NCBI RefSeq assembly: GCF_040712085.1
Contig: NZ_JBFCVK010000005.1
Coordinates: 62,001 to 126,000, forward strand
DNA length: 64,000 bases
Reading direction: 5' to 3'
Source: Aquibaculum sediminis
GTDB taxonomy: Bacteria; Pseudomonadota; Alphaproteobacteria; Kiloniellales; DSM-21159
Shown: positions 45,946-52,985 of the stretch, in pieces
Numbering within the stretch: position 1 is the first letter of the stretch
How the letters are laid out: each line of letters begins with the position of its first letter
Program-made: the position numbers and the translations under genes
The notes under the pieces: generated by a model
What the model was told of the DNA's origin: nothing
The model's database searches: none
Seen by the model: the letters and a program-made list of their open reading frames with translations, nothing else

Positions 45946-46269
45946 TCACTCCGCAGCCTGCGTCTCGGGCAACCGCACCCGCCTAACCTTCCGCTTCCGC
46001 TGAAAGCTGAAATCGTTCCACTTTTGGTCCAAGGGTAGGACGAACCGCCGCTCCGTTCGGACCTCCCCCCTGTCTCGATTCGTTCCCCGGCTCCATCCTG
46101 TGTTCTTCTGCCTGTTATCAACGATTCCCTTGCATGGATTGCAGAGTCGGTTTCCAATCCAAGACGAATTAAACATTGTATCGCAGCCCAGGCACCTACG
46201 CTTGGCCCAGTCCAACTGCGGTTGCGGCTTTCGCAAGTACTCGGAATAATCGTACTCTTTCCCCGCCAT
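45946..46269 (-). CDS. Zinc-finger protein (four-Cys)
   Basis: A 107-residue protein with a C26-x2-C29 and C43-x2-C46 zinc finger (RRCLGCDTMFNS and RLCNPCKG), a form common in small alphaproteobacterial and phage proteins. The rest is basic and probably contacts nucleic acid. It lies upstream of the replication-like gene in the same direction, with a 140-base AT-rich gap that includes a TTTCCCC/GGGGAAA hairpin (45819-45856) and a possible promoter. Confidence 0.6.
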   Translation of the reverse strand: MAGKEYDYSEYLRKPQPQLDWAKRRCLGCDTMFNSSWIGNRLCNPCKGIVDNRQKNTGWSRGTNRDRGEVRTERRFVLPLDQKWNDFSFQRKRKVRRVRLPETQAAE

Positions 46270-46293
46270 CGGTCTACCTCCGCTTATCCTAGC

Positions 46294-46662
46294 TTAATAC
46301 TTGCCCGCCAAAATAGCGGTCGTCGAAACGTCCAAAAGAAGTCCAACTAGCGTGGCCATCAGTGCCTTGCGCTCGGCATTTGGCATGCTGCGTAGGTATC
46401 CGCCGTTTACTGCAATACAAAAATGATCCAAGTTCCGTAGGTGGGGCTTCATTTCGTTTTGCCCCAATTCGACCATGCGCCGGGAAATAGCAGACAGACC
46501 AGACAGCATTTTCCTAATAAGTCTCGCCTGCTCAGACAGCGGCAGCGCCTCGAAGGCACCCGCCTCTATTTCCTTTTGTAGTTGCCTTATTGTCTGAATC
46601 TCCGGATAGAAATCACTGCCGGACGCCAGACAGCTTTCCAATGCCGTGCTCTCAATGCTCAT
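46294..46662 (-). CDS. Hypothetical helical protein
   Basis: A 122-residue protein, mostly helical (QTIRQLQKEIEAGAFEALPL, RLIRKMLSGLSAISRRMVEL) with a hydrophobic C-terminus (ALMATLVGLLLDVSTTAIL) that could be one membrane segment. I recognise no family. It overlaps the Ntn-fold gene by 11 bases, implying translational coupling and perhaps a shared function. Confidence 0.55.
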   Translation of the reverse strand: MSIESTALESCLASGSDFYPEIQTIRQLQKEIEAGAFEALPLSEQARLIRKMLSGLSAISRRMVELGQNEMKPHLRNLDHFCIAVNGGYLRSMPNAERKALMATLVGLLLDVSTTAILAGKY

Positions 46663-47359
46663 GCTGTTTTTCCTTTAACCTTTGTGAGAACTCCGCGTTA
46701 TTGTCAAAATGGTGTATAGTCTTGCACGTTGCTTCATGTTCCATAACATGATGGCAGACCAATTTGCCCCCACTTCCGAAGTGTCCTAGCTCGTTCTTCA
46801 TGCCCGCGTGCTGGGCTTCCGCTGTGGCGATCAGGGCGTGCTGCGGGTCCGTCTGCGCGTAATGCTGGAAAACGTTGAGCAGGTCCGGCGGGACGGCAGG
46901 CACGCATATCAAGCCCTCGCTCAACTGCGTCTCCGTGGTGGGCTGATCGTCAAAAACCAGAGCGGCCATTCGTTTAAGTGTTAGGCTGTACCCTACAAGT
47001 ACAAGCACGTTGTATATCGTATTTACGCTTGCCGGTTCCTTGGGTGCATTCACGTCGTGGAAATTAAAGTTATCAGCTTCGGCACCAAGAGACTTCTTAA
47101 ACTCGGCATTGGCTTGCATTAGTAGGGGTTTTACCACCTGTGCAGCATCGTCAAAGCCGCGAAATAACGTCTGGCCACAAAGATACTCATACATTTTGAG
47201 TAAAACATAGCAGGAACCAACCCCACCAAAAGCAAGGTTATGATGCGGTAAGTAGAACACCTTCGGAAAGTGAAATTGTGGATCGCGCCCCTGATACGCC
47301 GCAGTGTCGCTCACTAGAAACGCATCCGTGCTGTTCACAAAAGCGGCTACAAGGCTCAT
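46652..47359 (-). CDS. Proteasome/HslV-like Ntn-hydrolase-fold protein
   Basis: A 235-residue protein. The N-terminus (MSLVAAFVNSTDAFLVSDTA, later FPKVFYLPHHNLAFGGVGS) follows the proteasome/HslV pattern: a residue after the initiator Met (here Ser2) that could serve as N-terminal nucleophile, an Asp in the SDT strand at the place of Asp17, and a Lys in PKVF at the place of Lys33, then the GGVG turn and a helix. ATG 47359 has AAAAGGA upstream. The start lies inside the 3' end of the tape-measure frame (122-base overlap). Proteolytic activity is an inference. Confidence 0.5.
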   Translation of the reverse strand: MSLVAAFVNSTDAFLVSDTAAYQGRDPQFHFPKVFYLPHHNLAFGGVGSCYVLLKMYEYLCGQTLFRGFDDAAQVVKPLLMQANAEFKKSLGAEADNFNFHDVNAPKEPASVNTIYNVLVLVGYSLTLKRMAALVFDDQPTTETQLSEGLICVPAVPPDLLNVFQHYAQTDPQHALIATAEAQHAGMKNELGHFGSGGKLVCHHVMEHEATCKTIHHFDNNAEFSQRLKEKQHEH

Positions 47360-49583
47360 CACTATTTCCTTTTAGGTAAGAAAGTATTTGGGTGCGCTGC
47401 TCGTCGGTGAGCGCAACCTCGTCTACAACGTATGGGGTGAGCGTGGTGCCCGCAGACATGCCTCCGATCGGGATACTGAGCAGCTCGCCTAGGAATCCGT
47501 TGCCACGCCCCATTTCGACGAAGCCCGCCATGCTGGTGCCGACGCTGAACAGGTCGTTGAGGATGTTCCCGCCAGACTGGCCAGCAGGTCGGGCACCCGA
47601 TTGGCCCAGGATGCCGCCCAGGACGCTGCTGATGCCCTGGCCCATGCCACTGCCCGCAGCGCCGCCTAGTGCCTCGCTCATCCCGACCTGGAAGAAGTCC
47701 ATAGCGAGGTCATTTGCCATGCCCCTGACACTATCCATGTTCCACTTCGACGGGTCTGTAATCGCGTCGAAGAGCTTGTTGGTGAACCCATCAATCCCCA
47801 TGCCCATGGAGCTTTGCGCCGAGCCATAGCGTTGCATGGAGGCTGCGTTTCTATCGAGTGCGCCGCGCTCCCGGTGCAAGGCCCTTACTTTGCCTTCGAT
47901 GGCGTCGATCTCGGCTGCTGTCAGCTCCACACCCTGCGCGCGGAGTTCGTTAACGTGGGCCTGCACGTCGGAGTAGATCGCCGCTTCCTCGCTACTCATC
48001 CGGGTCAGTTTGATTTGCTCGTCCAAGCCCTCCAGGGTAGCGGCCAGCGGATCGAGGGTGTCCGCGTAAACCGACTCCAGCCGGGCGACTTGCTGTAGAT
48101 ATTCCCCGTAACCCACGATGCCAGCATCTAGGGCCTTGTTCAGCGTTTCCATGTGGCCGTTGAACTCATCATGGGCAGCGCCAAGGGGGTCCAGTCTGGC
48201 TTCCAATGCTTCGTAGGAGGCTTCGAGCTGACTGACTGCACTGGCCCGCCCGCCAAGAGAATTGGTGTTGGCGTTGTTGGACTCGGTGTCCGTGTCGGTC
48301 GCCTCGGTCGCCTGCCCCGTGACGACAATGGCGTCGAGCGTGGCGTCTGTGTTGCGCTCGCGTGCGGTGCCCAGTTCATCCAGGGCTGCCATTTGCCCGT
48401 GGATAGCGGCTTCTTGCTGCCGCAGTGATGCAAGCTGCCGCTCGGCCTCCTGTGCGCCAGACTCGTACCCTTGTGCCCTATACTGTGCGATGGTGCGCTC
48501 GGTCTCCGCGATGCGCTCCTGCACAGCCTGTAGCTGCTTTGCAGCCTCAAGCATGGTCTCCGGCTTGCTGTCGCCGAACCATCCCCCGACCGTCTGTGCA
48601 GCCCCCTGCGCCAAGCCACCAATGCCCGTCTGCATGACTGCGCGGAAGTTGGCCCAGCTTGGGTCATTCATGAGTTCGACGACATTCCCAAGCTGCGTTA
48701 CAGTGCCCGCAGCCTGCTGACCTATCCAAGCGATGCCGCCCCCAATAGCCTGCAAGCCCTGATGGAAGTCCTTATCCTTGGCTACTTCGCTTAGTGCCCC
48801 GGTGTCCTTGGTGAAGGTGGTCAGCAGACCTTCCTGGATCTGCGTGCGGATGGTTTTGTTTAGGTCGGCGACTGCATCATTGAAGTCCTCAACACCATCG
48901 AGGGCTTCCTTGCTTAGGACATGGCCCAGGGCCTGCGCACGTTGCTCGTATTGCCTCAGCCCCTCGCGCCCGTGTTGCAAAAACTCAACCATTTCGCGGC
49001 CCTGTCGGCCAAACGCAGCATTGGCCAGACGTAGGCGCTCGGTCTGGTCTTCCGCGCCGGCGATGGCGTCGGCCATCAGTTCCAGGGCTTCGCGTTGGTT
49101 CTTGGCGTTCTTCACGTTGTCGAGCAGGGCTTTATCGGTGTCTTTGAGCGCCGTGTTTAGGCTGCCCTGCTCCTTACGGGCTTCGCCCACACGCTGGGCA
49201 AACGTGCCCAGGGACCGCTCAAAGTTATTGGTCTGCATCCCGGCGCGCTCAGCCGCTTGGCTGTAGCTTTGGAACTCCGACGTGCCGAGCCCGACCTGCC
49301 GAGACATCTTCTGCAGGGCGTCGGCACTCTTTAATGTCTCGGCGGTAAACCGCTGCACGGTTCTCACGCTCAGCGCGGCTGCCAATGGCCCGGCTGCGGC
49401 CCTGGCAAGGTTCCCCATCGACCTTTCGAGCCTTTGCGTTGCGGTCGTGGTGGTTTGAAACTCTTTATTGACTCTAGTGGTTGCGACCCGCGTGCTGCGG
49501 CTCAGTTGATCTAGACTCTTTTGCCAGGAAGCAACGCCAAGCGAGGCTTCGGCATGTACGGCTCCAATCTTGGCGTCAGACAT
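47238..49583 (-). CDS. Tape-measure-like tail protein
   Basis: A 781-residue protein with the helical, low-complexity character of tail length tape measures: N-terminal IGAVHAEASLGVASWQKSLD, coiled regions QLQAVQERIAETERTIAQYR and RQLASLRQQEAAIHGQMAAL, and a Gly/Ser/Met-rich C-terminal part (GMGQGISSVLGGILGQSG) near where tape measures insert into membrane. The final 41 residues after SYLKGN are Cys/Ser-rich and overlap the next gene, so they look like read-through of a lost stop. No other tail gene is in the element. A hairpin sequesters its ribosome binding site. Confidence 0.78.
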   Translation of the reverse strand: MSDAKIGAVHAEASLGVASWQKSLDQLSRSTRVATTRVNKEFQTTTTATQRLERSMGNLARAAAGPLAAALSVRTVQRFTAETLKSADALQKMSRQVGLGTSEFQSYSQAAERAGMQTNNFERSLGTFAQRVGEARKEQGSLNTALKDTDKALLDNVKNAKNQREALELMADAIAGAEDQTERLRLANAAFGRQGREMVEFLQHGREGLRQYEQRAQALGHVLSKEALDGVEDFNDAVADLNKTIRTQIQEGLLTTFTKDTGALSEVAKDKDFHQGLQAIGGGIAWIGQQAAGTVTQLGNVVELMNDPSWANFRAVMQTGIGGLAQGAAQTVGGWFGDSKPETMLEAAKQLQAVQERIAETERTIAQYRAQGYESGAQEAERQLASLRQQEAAIHGQMAALDELGTARERNTDATLDAIVVTGQATEATDTDTESNNANTNSLGGRASAVSQLEASYEALEARLDPLGAAHDEFNGHMETLNKALDAGIVGYGEYLQQVARLESVYADTLDPLAATLEGLDEQIKLTRMSSEEAAIYSDVQAHVNELRAQGVELTAAEIDAIEGKVRALHRERGALDRNAASMQRYGSAQSSMGMGIDGFTNKLFDAITDPSKWNMDSVRGMANDLAMDFFQVGMSEALGGAAGSGMGQGISSVLGGILGQSGARPAGQSGGNILNDLFSVGTSMAGFVEMGRGNGFLGELLSIPIGGMSAGTTLTPYVVDEVALTDEQRTQILSYLKGNSDEPCSRFCEQHGCVSSERHCGVSGARSTISLSEGVLLTAS

Positions 49584-49584
49584 G

Positions 49585-49625
49585 AAAATACCCTCCAGGA
49601 TAAAACAATCACTGGAGGGTATTTT
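49585..49625 (-). promoter_or_regulatory. Hairpin sequestering the tape-measure ribosome binding site
   Basis: Perfect 14-bp inverted repeat (AAAATACCCTCCAG and its complement, 13-base loop) ending two bases from the ATG on the minus strand. The SD GGAGGG is inside the stem, paired to CCCTCC. A second palindrome TTTAGCAT-CGTT-ATGCTAAA lies directly upstream (49623-49642). Confidence 0.7.
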
Positions 49626-49655
49626 AGCATCGTTATGCTAAATTCATACGATTAT

Positions 49656-49799
49656 TTACTTGCATTCATTTCGCTTAACAGGCCGTGTTCTTATCTTAGT
49701 CGCCTGTTTTTTCTTAATTGGTTGCTTGGCGTATGGTCCAAACCACCTGCAATTCCTAAGTTCCTTATCTTTTATGCGCTCAAGCATTGCCTTATCCAT
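49656..49799 (-). CDS. Small basic protein (47 residues)
   Basis: An ATG at 49799 with GGAGG 7 bases upstream opens a 47-codon frame (MDKAMLERIKDKELRNCRWF start) ending in TAA at 49656. The protein is strongly basic (many Lys and Arg, ending VKRNECK), suggesting nucleic acid or protein binding. It lies between the excisionase and the tape-measure gene on the same strand, so it is likely part of the early transcript. It is AT-rich like its surroundings. No family is recognised; the case rests on the strong ribosome binding site and position. Confidence 0.5.
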   Translation of the reverse strand: MDKAMLERIKDKELRNCRWFGPYAKQPIKKKQATKIRTRPVKRNECK

Positions 49800-49929
49800 G
49801 CCGTATCCTCCAATTGCGGAATACCTTCATCCATAGTTCAGCCGTTTCTTATCGTCAACCCAGAACAAAAAGAGTCTATGCTTGGTGTTTATTTATGTTA
49901 CGCAAAATAAGTTGGCGTAACGTCATGGC

Positions 49930-50169
49930 CTATAGCCTGACTCGCTTGCTGCGCGCCGGTTGCCCCGCAGTGTTTTCGCGCGGTTCGCTCATCCTGCCTT
50001 CGGCCCATTCAAGCAGGTCGTCCGGCCTGTAAAGAGCGCGGAACCCAAAGATACGGTAGGTCGGCCCGCCGCCCCGCGTGGCAAACTTGCCCAAGCTACG
50101 CCAGGATATCGGCATCCCGCGCTCGGTCAGGAACTCCGCCGCCTCTTTTCTGGTAAGGTACTTTTGCAC
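49930..50169 (-). CDS. AlpA-like excisionase/DNA-binding protein
   Basis: A 79-residue winged-helix protein starting with GTG (MQKYLTRKEAAEFLTERGMP), with the helix-turn-helix core of the AlpA/Xis (MerR-like) group and a FRALYRPDDLLEWAEGR wing. In P4-like islands and gram-negative phage satellites such genes control excision and early expression, and here it lies next to the integrase, 135 bases downstream. It is a plausible master regulator, since no CI-type repressor is present. Confidence 0.75.
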   Translation of the reverse strand: MQKYLTRKEAAEFLTERGMPISWRSLGKFATRGGGPTYRIFGFRALYRPDDLLEWAEGRMSEPRENTAGQPARSKRVRL

Positions 50170-50303
50170 TGTCGTTTACCCTCTGCGTAACGCTGTCACT
50201 GCGTATGTAATACAGTCGCGCGTTAGCAGAAAAATAATGGGGGCTAAAAAGCCCCCTAAGTCTCTGGAAAACAGATGTTTTCCGCGTGCTTATATAAACG
50301 CGG

Positions 50304-51599
50304 TCACTTTCGCTTGGTAGGGTCGAGCCGGACCCGTTTGGGCTTGGCTTGGGCGCTGGTTGCCCCAGCGATGACCACGCCCGCAGCACGCTCTGCAAGG
50401 CTCTGGTGCTGGTCCTCCGCCCAATGGATATACCGCTGCGCGGTGCTGAGTTGGCTATGCCCCAGCGCAGTCATGATCTCCGCCGCCTGCGCGCCCTGCA
50501 TAGCCATTTGGCTTGCCAGACTGTGGCGCAGCCCATGCAGCCCGATCCCGTCTGGTAGCTGCGCCTCGACCCTTACAAGACGCCAGGGCTTGGACAAGTT
50601 AGCTACCCCCTCACCCTTGCGTGGCGCGAAAACATAGTCGTGCGGCTCGCCCTGTGGCTGCCGCTTAATGATCTCCTGCGCCAGCGTCGGCAGACCTATG
50701 ATGCGCGCCTTGCCGGTCCTGCTGCCGGACTTGTGACTTGCAGGCGGGAGGGTGATGCGGCCCTTATCAAGATGCACGTGCTGCCATTTGAGACCGGCGA
50801 TTTCGCCCCTACGCGCGCCGGTCAGCGCGATGACGCGGATCGCGTCTGCCACGGCAGGGCGCAGCCTGCGTTCCTCTTGCAGTCGGTCCAGGGTTTCAAA
50901 CAGTCGCTTGTAGTCCTCGGCGTCTGCCAAGATGGTATCGCGTTGCCCGTCGGAGCCCAGCTTCACCCCCTCGCTTGGGTTCTTAGTAAGCTTTGCCAGC
51001 AGACCCTCGGACATTGCCCAGTTGATCGCCGCGCTGAGCAGCCTGACAGCTTTGTTTGCAGTGCCCTCGCCGCCTTGCACCCGTGCCAGACCGCGCGCCT
51101 TCGTCTTTACCTTGGCGCTGGTCTTCCCGGCCTTGATGTCGCGGTGCATTTTCCTGACCCCCTCGCTGGTCAGCTTTTCCACATACACCTTGCCCATCAG
51201 GGGTTTTAAGTGCCGGTCGATGCGTCCCTTGTCGGTCGCCTTGGTTGACTCTGCCTTTTCCCCGAACTTGGCGCTGGCAAGGTAGGCGTCGAGCAGTTCG
51301 CTAACGGTGATGGATTGCCGTGCTTCTCGCTTTTTGCCCAAAGGGTCCAAGCCCAGTTTCACCGCGTCTTTGTACTTGTCCGCCTGCTTGCGTGCCTCGG
51401 CTGCGGTCCAGTCCGTTGCCTTGCCGATGGTGATGCGCCGCTCTTTGCCCTCGGGCGTGCGGTAGTTGAACAGATAGGACTTGATGCCGGTGGGCAGGAC
51501 CAGGAGCCCGAAGCCCTTAATTTCGATATCCCACAAGATGTATCGTTTGCCCGTAGGCTTGGCCTCGCCGACTGTCGTTTTGGTCAGTTTGATCGCCAT
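50304..51599 (-). CDS. int: Tyrosine-type site-specific integrase (P4 type)
   Basis: A 431-residue integrase. The N-terminal arm-binding domain (DUF4102-like: YILWDIEIKGFGLLVLPTGI) is followed by a core-binding domain and a catalytic domain with Arg263 (LTGARRGEI), Lys290, His355 and Arg358 (HGLRHS), His381 (LGH) and nucleophile Tyr390 (AQRYIHW). All catalytic residues are present, so it should be active. It lies close to attR, and seven TGTCAGCR octamers follow its start region toward the attachment site. Confidence 0.95.
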   Translation of the reverse strand: MAIKLTKTTVGEAKPTGKRYILWDIEIKGFGLLVLPTGIKSYLFNYRTPEGKERRITIGKATDWTAAEARKQADKYKDAVKLGLDPLGKKREARQSITVSELLDAYLASAKFGEKAESTKATDKGRIDRHLKPLMGKVYVEKLTSEGVRKMHRDIKAGKTSAKVKTKARGLARVQGGEGTANKAVRLLSAAINWAMSEGLLAKLTKNPSEGVKLGSDGQRDTILADAEDYKRLFETLDRLQEERRLRPAVADAIRVIALTGARRGEIAGLKWQHVHLDKGRITLPPASHKSGSRTGKARIIGLPTLAQEIIKRQPQGEPHDYVFAPRKGEGVANLSKPWRLVRVEAQLPDGIGLHGLRHSLASQMAMQGAQAAEIMTALGHSQLSTAQRYIHWAEDQHQSLAERAAGVVIAGATSAQAKPKRVRLDPTKRK

Positions 51600-51611
51600 G
51601 TCGCTCCCCCG

Positions 51612-51750
51612 TGTCAGCGTCCTGTGTCAGCACCATGTCAGCACGTGTCAGCAAAAACAGGTGTCAGCGGGCGCTAACCACTGCCTTGCAGTTTGCCACT
51701 AACATAGGCTTTTACAACGATTTTGTGCCGGGGGTGTCAGCGTGTCAGCA
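51612..51750 (+). promoter_or_regulatory. Right array of integrase arm-type sites
   Basis: Seven TGTCAGCR octamers, all in the same orientation, at 51612, 51625, 51636, 51646, 51662, 51735 and 51743, between the integrase start and the right attachment repeat. The first pair repeats the 13-base spacing of the left array, and a 22-base stretch (51611-51632) is identical to 34418-34439. Confidence 0.65.
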
Positions 51751-51773
51751 AGGGTAAAAGGGGTAAACCCGTA

Positions 51774-51818
51774 TTCACACGGCAGGGGTCGCTGGTTCAA
51801 TCCCAGCCGCGCCCACCA
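51774..51818. repeat. attR: right copy of 45-bp attachment repeat
   Basis: Exact copy of the tRNA-Val 3' half (34153-34197). It lacks the 5' half of a tRNA and is not a functional gene. It marks the right end of the element. Confidence 0.92.
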
Positions 51819-51856
51819 TGCTCTGGCTCTTCCCCATTCATGCACTTCGCGATTGA

Positions 51857-52270
51857 TTACGCCTGCTTGCGCGGCCGTCCGCCCTTGCGACCATTCTCGC
51901 GCGCCGCCGCCGCCTTCGCCGCAGAGGTCGAACTGCCCGCATGGCGTGCGAGCGCCTTTCTCATCCAGTCGCGCGTGCCGAACACGCCTGCCACGAGCGC
52001 CGGAACGTAGAGATCGACGTCAAGCTTGGGCCAGTGCAGATTGAAACCCATGCCATCGACCTGGACATCCGCGAGATCTTCGGGGCTGGCATCGCTCAGG
52101 TCTTGAACGAGATCGGTCGGGAAGAGGTAGCTGCAGCCGTTCACCAATTCGACCGTCACCCGCCCGGTTTTCCGGTCGTACTGAGCGAACCGGGCCCGAG
52201 GCTCCCTTTCCAGCATCGCTTGGCCACGGGCTTCCGCAGCCGCGAACTCCGCGTCAGTCACCTGTGCCAT
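51857..52270 (-). CDS. DUF2442-domain protein
   Basis: A 137-residue protein with RVTVELVNGCSYLFPTDLVQ and DVDLYVPALVAGVFG, matching DUF2442. These proteins are usually the partner of DUF4160 proteins in two-gene modules suspected to be toxin-antitoxin-like. The C-terminal tail is Ala/Arg-rich (AAAARENGRKGGRPRKQ), resembling an AT-hook or RHH-like DNA contact. It overlaps the DUF4160 gene by 17 bases and lies just outside the attR of the element. Confidence 0.78.
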   Translation of the reverse strand: MAQVTDAEFAAAEARGQAMLEREPRARFAQYDRKTGRVTVELVNGCSYLFPTDLVQDLSDASPEDLADVQVDGMGFNLHWPKLDVDLYVPALVAGVFGTRDWMRKALARHAGSSTSAAKAAAARENGRKGGRPRKQA

Positions 52271-52520
52271 GGATACGCTCCCATTCGTTCATAAACTCGT
52301 CGCGGCGTTCGACAACCTCTGACATCAATCGCCGAATTTCCGCCGGCTTGATGCCCACGACAGAGACCAACTCTGGTCGGCCGTCCGGCCCGAACAGATT
52401 CACCTTTGCCTGTCCCGCTCCGGTGATATGTACATGCGCCGGGGTGTGGTCAGCGGTGTAAATCACGCACCTGAATCCGTGCGCGCGGTGAACGACGACC
52501 ATTGACGTACCATAATCCAT
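52254..52520 (-). CDS. DUF4160-domain protein
   Basis: An 88-residue protein with GFRCVIYTADHTPAHVHITG and IKPAEIRRLMSEVVERRDE, the DUF4160 pattern with its HxPxHVH motif. A start at 52502 (MVVVHRAHGF) is also possible. With DUF2442 downstream it forms a compact, coupled pair. Its function is not established; toxin-antitoxin activity is inferred from the genetic layout of such pairs. Confidence 0.75.
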   Translation of the reverse strand: MDYGTSMVVVHRAHGFRCVIYTADHTPAHVHITGAGQAKVNLFGPDGRPELVSVVGIKPAEIRRLMSEVVERRDEFMNEWERIHGTGD

Positions 52521-52780
52521 CTGATGGGTTTTTCAAGACATCCCAGGAAGATCACGCATCCGATCTGAACCGGGCTTCGCATTCGCCGGAGAAAAGAGCC
52601 CGCCGTGAAGAACTGCCTTTAAACGCTTGAAACTTATAAAATACCGCCTATATCTATGATTGTGATCCCGAGTACGGGGCAGTTGCCCGGGGTTTCTTCG
52701 TACATCGTCTGAACAGGCGCTCGCCGGCTGGCAGTGAGCGCAGCCTTTATGGTTGCGCACCCTGCCCAGGGCGGAGCGCC

Positions 52781-52810
52781 GGGCCGGCTGCTTTTCGAAG
52801 CAGCCGGCCC
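52781..52810. terminator. Strong UUCG hairpin upstream of the zinc-ribbon/mscS unit
   Basis: A perfect 13-bp stem (GGGCCGGCTGCTT and complement) with TTCG loop, followed by TATTATTG on the plus strand. It lies in the 312-base gap 52521-52832, which otherwise shows no gene. It may be a terminator, an attenuator of mscS or a protective leader structure. Confidence 0.5.
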
Positions 52811-52832
52811 TATTATTGTGGGAGGTGGAGGC

Positions 52833-52985
52833 GTGGCACGGCGCGGCGCGATGGGTCTCATTTGTCGGAACTGCGAAGCGAGGCTGCCCGCCGCAGCGCA
52901 TCGCTGCCCCTGGTGCCACGCGCCGCGACAACCTTCCCCTTCCGATGCGGCCGTTTCGCCACCCCGGGGAAAGGAGTCCGCATGA
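52833..52985 (+). CDS. Small double-CxxC zinc-ribbon protein coupled to mscS
   Basis: A GTG at 52833, preceded by GGAGG at 7 bases, opens a 50-codon frame with ICRNCEARLPAAAHRCPWCH, a CxxC-x11-CxxC zinc ribbon, then a Ser/Pro-rich tail. Its TGA overlaps the mscS ATG as ATGA, so the two are probably translated together. It might act as a regulator or membrane-proximal partner of the channel. I recognise no named family. Confidence 0.6.
   Translation: MARRGAMGLICRNCEARLPAAAHRCPWCHAPRQPSPSDAAVSPPRGKESA

Larger units (their letters stand above)
34153..51818. mobile_element. Integrated phage-satellite-like element (17.7 kb) in tRNA-Val
   Basis: The element is delimited by a 45-bp exact repeat and carries, from the right end, integrase, AlpA-like excisionase, a 47-residue basic protein, a tape-measure-like protein, an Ntn-fold protein, a putative replication initiator, zinc-finger genes, cargo genes, then HNH, TerS, TerL, portal, protease, capsid, connector, head-closure, gp10 and tail-completion genes. 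Almost all read on the minus strand. Missing are a CI-type repressor, lysis genes, major tail protein, tail assembly chaperones, baseplate and fibres. This matches the content of capsid-forming phage satellites better than an intact prophage. Parts of the element (42.4-50.3 kb) are clearly more AT-rich than the host flanks. Confidence 0.8.

Noticed and set aside
49521..49910. 129-codon plus-strand frame in the AT-rich region
   Set aside because: Overlaps the tape-measure start and the 47-codon gene antisense, and has no ribosome binding site.
51774..51818. Possible second tRNA-Val
   Set aside because: Only the 3' half is present; it is the right attachment repeat.
34153..51818. Gene transfer agent
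   Set aside because: GTA clusters lack integrase and attachment repeats and keep their tail genes; this element has the former and lacks the latter.
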